Assembly: GCA_004154925.1 (NCBI GenBank)
Contig: QJNS01000222.1
Location: 62,001-126,000, forward strand
From: Monosporascus cannonballus
Lineage: Eukaryota > Ascomycota > Sordariomycetes > Xylariales
Reading direction: 5' to 3'
DNA: 64,000 nt
This document shows positions 1 through 10,399 of this stretch, piece by piece (positions within the stretch are counted from its first letter, which is position 1; each line of letters begins with the position of its first letter). The notes below the pieces were generated by a model. It was not told the DNA's origin and ran no database searches. It saw only the letters and a list, made by a program, of their open reading frames with translations. Made by a program: the position numbers and the translations under genes.

Positions 1-825
1 GACTAGACCTCCTTTTCCCCCATTAAAATATTGTGCCGAGTTTGTATTTGTTAGCTATCGGTGTTCAATTTACACATGTGGATGGGAAAATTCACCGCGG
101 CCCAGATCTCCGCTGAGCAAGCACCCTCTTGGCTCGACCTGCTTGCTCTAGCCATTTCGCCCAGCCTTAGGAGCTCCAACAGGTCGAAAGACGTCGGATG
201 AGAGGTGACAGAGACCTTTACGATATCCTTTCTCTTTCATTCCGCTTGGGATCGTCATCCTCAGTTTCTTCTTAAAGACACCTCCAGAGCAATCTTTACC
301 GTTTTGGCCAGTGGCTATTGTGTATGTTGGCCGGCATACGTTTTCAACTTGCCAGCAAGGACCGAGGCCGTATACAGAAACATAAAGATCCTTAACCCCC
401 GGTTCTCTACTACCAATTCCGCCATGGCGCCGTCGTTCATTTTTCTATCAGGTACCCTGGGCTATAAGACTTTCCATTGCTGAGGATACGAATTTCGAAT
501 AACTCTTGGAAAGCATCTGCCACTGCCTCGTTGCTTAAATCCCTGACGAGTCGGAATCGAGCTGGATGCTCTAGGATGGCGCCAATCTGACCAATGTTGG
601 TCTGGCTTTGCGACCTGATGGGTAAGGCGATGACCGCCTTATTCGACTGGGCTCGGATTTCGTAATTTCTGTTGTGGTTTAGTGTAATCTGTACCGAGAA
701 TATACGTTGTCCAACTTCAACGTAAACATCTAGGAACCGCTGCCTCAGCGCTTCCAGCCACTCATCCAGATGTGGAAGGCTAGATGCAAGCCCTATAGGA
801 AATCTTCGAAGGGAGAGTCAAGTAA

Positions 826-1040
826 GGGTTCTTGCTGTCAGGGAAAATGATAAAGTACGGAGTGAGAGGCAGAAGAAGCAGCCCAGCAGGTGGTTCATAG
901 TATGGGTAGTGAATAGATGACCATTAATGCCTGCCCTTTTTTAACTACTCGGGGGCGAAGCCCCCCTATATATACACAAACTGGAGCCAAACTGGTGGGT
1001 CGCTGGGCCCCGGAAAGGGGGCCGCACCTTGGCACCTGAC
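826..1040. other. Probable short insertion inside the caspase pseudogene
   Basis: Homology to the caspase-family C-terminal region stops after the LTRWRAS residues near 1045 and resumes near 815. The spacer is clearly longer than the short linker I would expect there. It contains the GC-rich hairpin at 951-965 and an AT-rich flank (CTATATATACAC). A small insertion is an inference; a fast-evolving linker is the alternative. Confidence 0.35.
951..965. other. GC stem with GCGAAGC mini-hairpin core
   Basis: The run GGGGGCGAAGCCCCC is a perfect stem closing on a GAA loop. Its GCGAAGC core is known from biophysical work as an exceptionally stable DNA hairpin. It lies in the putative insertion within the caspase pseudogene. 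Confidence 0.6.
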
Positions 1041-2264
1041 ACTTGCCCTCCATCTTGTCAAATCATGGATGGGTGGTGCAACCGGCTGCTCTAGATCCGA
1101 CGCGAGCGCTCTGGCTCGAACAACTCTGACAGTCATCAAGCCTCCTGGCAATACGGGTTTCGCGGGTCCTAAGGATATAAGGCAACCGGTCGCCATCACT
1201 AATGCCGTGTGCCTGGCCGGCTAGGAGCTCGAGGTTGCCGTCTGTTTTCTTGTTGACAAGGATAGTTGTTGCAAGATTCTCCGAATTGGGGGCCCGAAGG
1301 AGCCTTGGCCTTTGTTCCCATAAATGGCGGGATTTTGATGCAAGTGGTATTTCCGGCGGTCGTAGATGTCCTTATGGTTATTACCGATACCGTTATCCTC
1401 CTTCGGAATCATGAGAGGGAAGTAGGACAACGCCCCATGTACCTGCCCGTTCTCAAACTCAATTTCGCCTGCCTCGTGATGAGGACCACATGCAACGAGC
1501 ATGGCATACTTGTCGGGGTTCATAAGCCAATTAGGCATCATAGAGGCGTCGCAACTTGCTGAGCTATTAGCTCCGTCGTGAAGGGCTCTTTTAAAGTCTA
1601 AGGGAGATTTCGAACCAATTTCAGCATTGTAAGGGAGAAAACGGACGCTCAGGTCGCCGTCGCGGTACACACTGGCAGAGAAACAACAATCCAGAACAAG
1701 TATGACCACCAGCCCTTTTTTGGCCATGACATTTAGTGAATACGTAAGACTTCGGCCTAAAAGATACCCCTCCGAGTTTTCCTCGTTTCCACTGAGGAGA
1801 ACTAGCGCCGGGTCACCCCTGGACTGATTATAGGACTTGTTGTGAGGTTCTTCTCGGGTACCGTGTCCAGAATAGTGGATGTAAACGAAATCTCCAGCTT
1901 TGGCAACTTAGTGATGTCTCTCAAGACGGGGGTCACATTATGATATGTTGGCCATAGCTGCGGGTCTTCGGTTGGGCCAGAGAACTTGCGGTTGGTGCTC
2001 TGGGTCGCGATGAATATCTGGGTATGAATAGATGTTGACGCATTGTCTAGGTATGCCTTGGTATCCTGGACGTCCCGCAGATCCTTTCAGAGGTCTTTCA
2101 TTATAGGCATTGATGCCGATTAAAATCGCATAATGAATGATTTCATTGCGTTGGTTATCTGTCGTGTGCCTTGGATCAGACTGAGCCGCTGCGTATGGGG
2201 ACAAAGATAGATGGACAACTGGGATAAGGTGCAACCGGACAATTGAAAGCAGATACAGATACAT

Positions 2265-3614
2265 AGGACCGTATCCAGAGTCTGTTTACACGAGTGGAAA
2301 GATAGAACCAATCTCTGTTCGATGGAAACCATAGTCGTCAGAATCAGGTCGGCCAGGCGGCTCACAGCTATCATGGTGGTTGGATTAGGCGTCAAACTTG
2401 ATAGCAGATCGGCATTATGGCAGGGCATGAGGGGCGGGCACATCACGCTTCTTCAGTAACACAGATAGGGAAAATAATGCCCTATATAAGTCAAGGCACA
2501 CTGGTCAAGAAAGTGAGGGTGTGTATAAGATGAAGTGCATGAAGGTCCTAAGGCTATATGTTGGAGGTCATGTGGTCCATGCCCTTGTAGCTAAATCGGT
2601 AGGCCTTCTGCCAGGTTGGCAGCTGTAGTTGTAGAAGGAACAACAATCAGGGTATCTTCACACTGCCAAACACTATTCTTTTACTACCGGACTGCCACCT
2701 CAGCCTGCTCACCACCCAGAAGGCGCGTAAATGCCACACATATCATCAGGCAACTTCCACATCACCCAAGCTCATCTCTGCGCCATCATTCACGGCGTTG
2801 CTGTTTTCAAGACTCAGAGTATATCTTCCAGCAGAGGGACGTGATGTAACGAGGTAAGGCCCCTCGCGGGATCCGTCAGTGTCAAGTAGATATACTCTTT
2901 CCCAAACATTCAGGCTCGGTTTCTATTCGCCATTCTAGTAAGCATATGCCAGAGATGTCTTGATCGGCCTGCGAACCTTCACATAAGACCTCACCTCACA
3001 CATGGATGCTTGCCAGCTTCCGTGAAGTCGGGCGCCTGGCCACTGGTTTGGATATGTTAAAACGACGTCAGTAAAGCGAAAGCTGCAGTACGTACTCTTC
3101 AGAAGCAGCCATATTGAAAAGCTGCTATATTAAACGGTCGCTAATCTAAGCGGATACGGACAAGATGGTAAATGATGGAAGTCATCCGCTGATTATTGGC
3201 AGAGGGAACCCTATCCTTATATCCTTACATCCTAGGGTTAGAAAGCTACGCACGGTGCGACGTCTACAGAGCCCGGTTAGTTAATGAATCTGGTGCTGAA
3301 GAGAAGATTGGCTCCAGTTGCATATGGGTGTACAGCATACATTGGGCGTTGAGGCTATGCCCATCACACTTCCCATTACTACCCCTCCACCGATGCCTCA
3401 GCCGTAATGTCGTTGCTAGCACTTAAACCTTGGCTAGGTAGGAAAGAAATTCATATTGCGTCCTATTTCACCAAAAGAGAGAGGCGAGGAGATTTCTTGT
3501 TATTTCGAGGATAGCTACTAAAATGAAGTCACTTCAAACATGTCTTCCACTTTGGAATCGCGCCGAATCCACGAATGTAGACAAAGAGAGGCAGTCCAAG
3601 AGTGCGTATTTAAC
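2265..3614. other. Intergenic, no recognisable gene
   Basis: Balanced base composition. It should hold the upstream region of the minus-strand caspase gene. A TATATAAG string at about 2483-2490 could serve as a TATA box in either direction. Short open frames occur on both strands (for example plus 3196-3426), but none shows a motif I can assign. Confidence 0.5.
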
Positions 3615-3934
3615 CCCTCCTTCTACGTTGTCCCGGAACAGACCGACACGCTAACCCCTACCTAGTCGAAGTTTACAGAGCCGGGCACCCACGTTTTACC
3701 GCACTTGTGTCCGCATATCAACCCTACTTCTTGTGCCGACTCTTTAACAAGCTTCGAGCTCGGCTCCTTCTGCTGAAGCAGGACCGGCTGCCTATGCTCG
3801 AATAAAGGCTTGAACAGGTGGACCAGCAAGAGATGTCTCCCCTCTTCCTTGGAAAGAGCCGGTGCGACAGAAATACAGATCGTGTCGCAGTTAGGCTGAT
3901 CGCGAGAAAAGGTTGCATAGAGTGTGAGAAGTGA
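3615..3934 (+). pseudogene. DUF6594-type protein, N-terminal fragment with stop
   Basis: A plus-strand frame reads VEVYRAGHPRFTALVSAY, then a Phe/Leu/Arg-rich helix (RLFNKLRARLLLLKQDRL), PMLE, an in-frame TAA at 3803-3805, then RLEQVDQQE, FLGKSRCDRNTDRVAV and a stop at 3932-3934. The order (GYP-like start, arginine-rich helix with LL..Q..L..LE..L..LD, then D.N..R) is the N-terminal half of the fungal DUF6594 family, whose members normally continue to C-terminal membrane helices. Those helices are absent here. Element A begins 128 bp downstream. The TAA fits a CAA codon hit by a C-to-T change of the RIP type. Function of the family is unknown to me. The start codon is not identified; the frame opens after a TAA just upstream. 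Confidence 0.7.
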
Positions 3935-4056
3935 TAATTGTCTGACTAGAATTTAGCTCTAGGGAGCTGTAGCTAAAAAGCTTTCTATATACTGTGAACG
4001 CGCCGAAACTAGGTTTTTCCGGGATGCTGGGGAGCCTGATAACTAACACAGATACC
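3935..4056. other. Left flank of the retroelement island
   Basis: Short non-coding flank of intermediate composition. It ends in the CCTAT target site (4057-4061), which recurs right after element A at 18138-18142. Confidence 0.5.
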
Positions 4057-4061
4057 CCTAT

Positions 4062-4467
4062 TGTTATAACCTAACGGTCTTGGCTTCTTCTCAGACGGTC
4101 GGAACCACGAAAAAGGTCAGTTCCGACCTAAGCCAAGACGTCACGTGACTGGCTCAAAGGTTTCAAGGCGCCAAGCACCTTGAACCCCTTAAGCCAGCAG
4201 GAGAGCTTAAAAGGCTTAACGGGCTTAAGGGTTTAAGCCGCTTAAGTACCTTAAGCCAAGATAAGGATATATACGTTTATTATTCCCATAATTTAGATAA
4301 CTTTAATTTATAATACTTATTAATATAATATTGTTATTTAAGGTATTTTTGGTATTACGAAACGTAATACGTTATTATATTTATTATTTAGATTTTTACG
4401 ATATTCTTATTAATATAAACCCGTTAACTTAAGGTTTAATAATTGGTTAAACCGTTTAGCCGTTATA
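4062..4467 (+). repeat. Element A 5' LTR
   Basis: Begins TGTTATAACC and ends CGTTATA (from TG...CA by RIP). U3 holds a perfect GTCACGTGAC palindrome at 4140-4149 and a cluster of TTAAGCC/GGCTTAA motifs at 4188-4260. Confidence 0.93.
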
Positions 4468-7400
4468 TGTTATATATTTTTGTTTAATAATACCGTTAAA
4501 CTTTAAATAATATTTAATACTGTCGAAATGTCGATTAACGCTTAGGAAATCCTTATTTAACAATTTTAAGTTCGAATTCGAGAGTTAAAGAAAGAAATTC
4601 GACAGCTTAGGGCTACGCCACTTACCCAACCCTTTTTCGTTCGTATGAAGCCGAAAAAACCAGAACCTTACGATAGAAAAGATAACCTTTAGATTTTCTT
4701 AACTTAGGCACGAGTTTATCTTTGCTTCCTAGACCTTAATAACTCCGTGGATATGGTCTTAGCAGTGGGAGCATGCCTAATAGAGGATGCTGTTAATTGG
4801 TTTAAGCCCATTATAAAAAATTTCCTAAAAATAAAAAAGTCAGATAAAAAAGATTTTATTAACGAGATTTTTTTATTTTATACTAATTTTAAAGATAAAG
4901 TATACGATAATTTTGGTAATCCGGATAAAGAACGATTTGCGGCCTAATAATTTCTGTAATTCCGATAAAAGGACCTATATCCAAATACGCCGTAACCTTT
5001 AAAAGTTTTGCGGCTAAGGCCGGATAAAGGAAACGATAAAGCCGATATTTTTATCGACATATTTTATAAAGGGTTAAAAAATAACGTAAAAAATAAAATT
5101 ATTTGAATTAAACGATTAATTGCCCTAAACCGGTATATTGCAAAAGTAATAAAGATTAATAATCGACAGTTTGAAAAATAATGAGAAAAAAAAGGATAAT
5201 ATGTTTTATGTTCGGAATATAATAAGTTTAACCAGGGGAAGAAACGAGATATATTTTTTATTTTTTACGAAACGGCGCTAGGACCTATAGAACTTAGCGT
5301 TACTTATAACTAAAATTGGAGCCAGATTAAATGCTTTAATTATAGCAAAATAGGACATAAAGTTTATAAATATAAAAAACCTAAAAAATTACGGCAAAAT
5401 AACTGGATCCTTATATCGGAAAAATAAATTAGAAATAACCCAAGAAACGATAGCAAAGTTATTAACATAATCCAAGCCAAATATATACCAGGTTTACGAT
5501 AAAAGGTTTAATAAGAATTATTACGACAAGAAATTTGACGAAAGATGTAAAAAGCCAAAAAACTGGCTTAACAAATATTGCGAATACGATAAAAAACGTT
5601 ATAAGGATAATTACGCGAATATTAGAATTAGATAAAAAAAATTTATCCCGGAACCCCTAATCGATACGGCAGAATATACGCCATATATTGCCGATAACGA
5701 GAATGTCCCGATTACGAAAAATAAAAACAGCATATTTATAAATAAATTACCCGTATATATTATAAAGGATTTAATTTTTTAAATCGTACCGGAAATAACA
5801 AAAACGATAAGTAATAATATCGACAGCTTCGAACTATAACCTTAGAGGATATTTAGCAGTTAGCCGAAACAAAAAGCTGGCCTGAAAAAAAAATAATACC
5901 CGTAAAAAGACCCTTTTTATTATTATAGATAATATAACTATTAAACTAAAAAGGAGTTAATTTAGCGTACAATTAAAAAGCATTATTAGAAAGTTATTAT
6001 GGATTTTTATTTTTAATTAGCATATACCGTAAATCTATAAAAAGTTATTAAGGAAAAAATACGTTAATTTATAAAAAATCTTTAAAACGATAATTAGGAT
6101 AATATATAACGGGATGTAATCGCCAATATAAAAAAACAATTTATTTGATAAGGAAAAAAACTATAAAAAATTAAAAGCAATTAATATAAGTAAAAAGAAC
6201 AATACGCCGATAATAATAATAAATATAATAGCTTAATACGTTAAACGAAAAAATACAAATAAGGTTTAACAGATTCGAATAAAAGTTAAAAAAAGGTTAT
6301 TTATAAAAAAGTTGCAGAATAACGAAACCCAGAGGAATTAAAGGGAATTTTTAAGAAAAGTTTTAAACGCGACGATAAGAAACGTTAACGACGTTATTAC
6401 TTTGGATATACGAATCGGAACGTATTGGTATACCGTAATGGTAAATTGTGAAATTTTAGGCGGAAATTATATTGCACCAGATATAATTAATAAGTTTAAA
6501 TTATTATAGAGATATAAGTTAAAACCTTATATAATAATAAATGTCGAAAGTTAGGAATTTATTTATAATAACCAAAAAATTATACGCAAAATTAATTATT
6601 TCGAAATTCTTATTTAAAGACGATACCAAACGGTTAATTTCGATATCGTTTTATTCGGGAATTACGATATGATCTTAGGATTACTATAGATACGTTAATA
6701 CGGAATTTTAATTAATGGCGGAACTGGCCAGATAAAATTTGTTTTATTTCTCATTAACAAACGAAAAAAAAATGAAATCTTAATATTCGATCGATAATAA
6801 TAACGAATATAAGTATAAAAATATAACAAATATCTTATTACTTAAAAAAATAAAATATAAGAAAAAAATAGGTATTAAAAAATACGACGTATCATTATTA
6901 TTATTAAAGCAAAACTAAAATAATTAAATAACAATCTGGAATAATAAGAACAAAAACTTAAAAAGTTAGAAAATCTAATTAATATATTATTATAATATTA
7001 CAAATACAAACAGCTTTTTAGGAAGGAATTCGATACGAAATTATTAGAATATAACGAATAAAATTACGAAATAATTTTTTAGAAAAAGATCTTTAACGAA
7101 ATTTTACCTTATTTATAATTTTAACGGAAACGAATTACGTACTTTCAGAAAATACCTGGAAAATCGGGTATAGAAAAAATAAATTCAACTTTCGAAATTA
7201 CTAGCAGGATATCTTATATTTTTCGTACCAAAAAAAATTGCGATTTATAGTTAATTATAAATAATTAAACGACGTCATTATCAAAAATCGAATATTATTA
7301 CCCTTAATTACGGAAATAAAAAACCGATTTTACAGAATCAAATAGTTTACAATATTCGATCTTAAAAATAAATATAACTTTATCAAAATTAAAAAAGAAT

Positions 7401-7722
7401 ATAAATAAAAAACAGCTTTCAGAACGAAATACGGATTATTTAAATATTTAGTTACATTAATAAGATTTATAAATGCACCAGCAATTTTTTAACGAATAAT
7501 AAATTACGTACTACGAAAATACCTCGATATTTTCGTCGTTTGCTATCTTAACGACATTTTTATTTTCTTAAAGACGGAAAAAACATACGCAAAATACGTT
7601 CATAAGGTTCTTTAAGCTTTATAGAACGTAAGGTTATTTGTTAATGTAAAAAAAAATTGATTCCATATATAAGAAATGGAATATTTAAAACATATTATCA
7701 CCTTAGAACATATCAAAATAGA

Positions 7723-8146
7723 TGTTACAGGAACAGGGGTTCCTGTCTCGAAAAGACCAACCTTTAAGGCCTAGCGCGGGCCTGTTACGGCTAAACTCCG
7801 GACGGGAAGCTTGGCTCTTAAGGTGATCTGGTTAATCTGAGTAATCTGGGGACCAGATCACATAGATTCAATAAATTTACGACATATTTATTTTGGGAAT
7901 TAGAATATATAATAAATCGATTTCTTATGTAAATAATATTTACTTAATTTTATTCCTTAGTTATTAATTTAAGCTTTTAATTCAAAGGTAATTATACCTT
8001 TTTTTAATTAGAAAAAAAGTTATTAAATTTTTTTTAACGAATAAACCCTTAGTAAATTATTTTTCGCCTTATTGTTACCTGCAAATTAAGATCTTATTTC
8101 GGATATTACTTATATCTCCAAATAAATATATAATAGGTTCGTTATA
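7723..8146 (+). repeat. Element B 5' LTR
   Basis: Begins TGTTACAGG, ends GGTTCGTTATA. The first ~150 bp keep a GC-rich patch (GGCCTAGCGCGGGCCTG) poor in CpA and TpG, so it resists RIP. Confidence 0.93.
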
Positions 8147-8439
8147 TTTTGATAATTTTTTAATTAATAGCCGACGAATAATTTAAGGCCTAATTAGGTA
8201 TAAGTTTTCTTAAATTTAATAAAAACGATATTACAAAATAACGTTTAAAAAATAAATAACATACCCGATCCCCGTTATTAACTAATAAAGGATTAATAAC
8301 CAGATTAAACGATTTACCCTTTATCGAAATTTTTTTTAACTAATTAATAATATAATACCCTTTATTACCCGATTTTAAGAAAGCTTATTATTTTCGTAAC
8401 CTTAATAATAATTTACCTTAATTCTTAAAAATATTATTG

Positions 8440-9560
8440 AAATCCAGGGAAAGGAGTTGGAAGAGAAATCGGCTAAAAAGGGAATTATGGAAAAATATGG
8501 AGCTAAGGTTCAAAAAGGTGAAAAAAAAAACTTATTACGGACGAAAAGCTCAACCTTTTAGCCCGGGAAGTTAAAAGCCTAAAAAAGGAAAACGCTCGAT
8601 TCGCTAAAGGAAAGAAATTAGCTTTTCTTCAGTTTAGTTCCGCCAAAGGACGAAATTAAGGAAATGGTTTCCAACTACTTTCGTTTGGCGCAGAACAAAT
8701 ACAAGAAAAGGCCTTAACTTTATTACTATTCGGCATAAATCGAATACGAAAAAAAATAGTTCCACTCCCCAATTACTATGGGATGCCAAACGTTAAAAGT
8801 TATAAGTTAATTCCCCCTAAGTCCTACGATAGATTTACGGATATAAAAGGATTCCTAATATAAGCCAGGTTTTACTTTAAGTTTTACGAAAACTCCCTAA
8901 CGGGAAATTACCAAAAAATGATAGCTATTTTGCAGTTACTTACCGGAAAAATTCTTTTATGGTTCGAACCTATTATAAAGGATTATTTGAAAAATTACCT
9001 TTACGAATTTTCGGACATAATCAATTATATTTTCGGCAATTACGAACATTTTTAAAAAAAAAATGCGAACCTTATTTGGGGACCAAAATAAGGAATAATA
9101 TGCGGTTAAATAATTTTATTTCCTTCGCTAAACCAAATTAACATCCGAATATATAATTAAATTTAACCGCTTAACAGTTATTTTAAACTTACTAAAAAAC
9201 GCGTTATTTTATTTTTATTATAATAGCTTAAAGCTTTAAGTCAAAAACGAAATATATATGGAACCCAAGATAAAATCCTTTGCAAAATATATCAATAAGG
9301 TTATTATTACCGACCGACATATTTTTAATCGATACCTTAAAAAAAAAGGAACCGGCAAACGAAATAACGATAAAAGTTCCAGTAGCCGAAACAAAAAAGA
9401 TAAGGGCAAACCTTGAAAGAAAACGAATACCGTTTCGAAAAAGCCCAAGAAAAATAAATCCAACGTAAAATGTTTTAATTATGGCAAAAAAGGGCATTTT
9501 AAAAACGAATATCGTTTTTCCGCCAAAAGGAACTTTAAGAAAAAAGGAATTCCTTAACCC
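8440..9560 (+). pseudogene. Element B gag with zinc knuckle
   Basis: Lys/Glu-rich coding-like stretch ending in a CCHC zinc knuckle at 9471-9512 that reads CFNYGKKGHFKNEY. The first Cys and the His are intact; the second and fourth ligands are Tyr, as expected from TGY-to-TAY changes. Gag packages the element RNA. The 5' limit is approximate because no start codon can be trusted. Confidence 0.7.
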
Positions 9561-9687
9561 TAAAAAAAGTCAAAATAATTAAACAAAAAATAAACAGTAA
9601 GGCAGAAAAGAAAAAAAAATTAATTCGATTTCCTCCCAGCCAGAATTCACTATTACCATAACCACTCAAATTTAATACGATAACCCA

Positions 9688-10080
9688 AAGTACAAAAATT
9701 ATCCTACCTGCCAGGACTTTAGGATCAAAACTTACAAGTATTACCCAGGATAAACGGCCTCCAGGATAACTATGGCACTAGGATGCCGCTGCCATTTTAA
9801 ACCATCTTAATGCAAAATGCACGACGAGAACGGTCAGTTTCGACCCGACGTTAATAACTATGGATAATTGTTCCCAGAGCTTTATAAATTCCCCAAATGC
9901 TTAATACATACCGAAAATCCCCATAATTTGCGGTACTTTACCGTTTGCTACCGCGACAACTATTTCGTTTATCTTAAAGCCAAAGAAAATAATAACTTTT
10001 GGCCTAAATAGGACGAGGAAATACCTACTAAGCCTGATAACGAATGCAGATATACAAAAATCCCCCGATAACCAAAATAC
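9688..10080 (+). pseudogene. Cys/His-rich extra segment in element B
   Basis: A frame broken only by TAA/TAG codons (at 9751, 9808, 9859 and others, all explicable as mutated Gln or Trp codons) encodes a segment rich in Cys and His: a Cys at 9709, the CRCH string at 9784-9795, a Cys at 9811, a His at 9820, then Cys/His residues at 9898, 9907, 9922 and 9946. It lies between the gag zinc knuckle and the protease. I see no counterpart in A, C, E, F, G or X, and the extra length accounts for B being longer. A zinc-binding module is an inference from residue spacing; I do not recognise the family. Confidence 0.5.
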
Positions 10081-10399
10081 CTTAAGTTTTATTATTTATA
10101 TTTTAACTTAAAACGGAATCGGAAGGCCATATTATAAGGATACTTATATTATTCCCCGACGCTTTGCATTTAATACGAATTCCTAAATATGGGAATACTT
10201 TTTTCGGAAATATACTTTTCCGACCTTATAATTTAAGAAATACAAAACCAAAAATTAAACCAGAAAAAAACGGTTACTTTAGGATGTTAATTAGGCAAAA
10301 AAAAAATGGTACAAATGTATAGATAATTATTATACCAAGTACGCGGCTAAAAAGGTTCAAAAATAAAAACGCCTTTTCGTAAGTAAATTATTCCAATTA

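Larger units (their letters stand above)
51..2264 (-). pseudogene. Caspase-family (peptidase C14) protein, multiply frameshifted
   Basis: Reading the minus strand across three frames gives an almost complete fungal caspase-like protein. In order: HYAILIGINAY near 2144-2112 (first strand of the caspase fold), an LRDVQDTKAYL segment near 2080, LWPTYHNVTPVLRDITKL, then GDFVYIHYSGHGT with the catalytic His codon at 1863-1865, LVLDCCFSAS with the catalytic Cys codon at 1683-1685, and YAMLVACG. The family's C-terminal region follows: AGQAHG near 1210, ALASDLEQ near 1090, SLPHLDEWLEALRQRF near 790, LGPCWQVENV near 330, and a last WAAVNFP block ending at the TAA at 51-53. The frame changes near 2084, 1902, 1262, 1190, 440, 350 and 185, plus one between 1040 and 826. 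The start chosen is the ATG at 2264. Catalytic residues are intact, so the breaks are either recent decay or assembly indels. Function (cysteine peptidase, possibly in cell death) is inferred from the family only. Confidence 0.85.

Noticed and set aside
2120..2446. 108-codon minus open frame overlapping the caspase start
   Set aside because: Different frame from the HYAILIGINAY block and no motif; a shadow.
9228..9497. Hydrophobic minus-strand open frames resembling membrane proteins
   Set aside because: They are antisense shadows of the gag region of B, whose plus strand carries the zinc knuckle. The Phe/Leu richness comes from AT-rich RIPed DNA.
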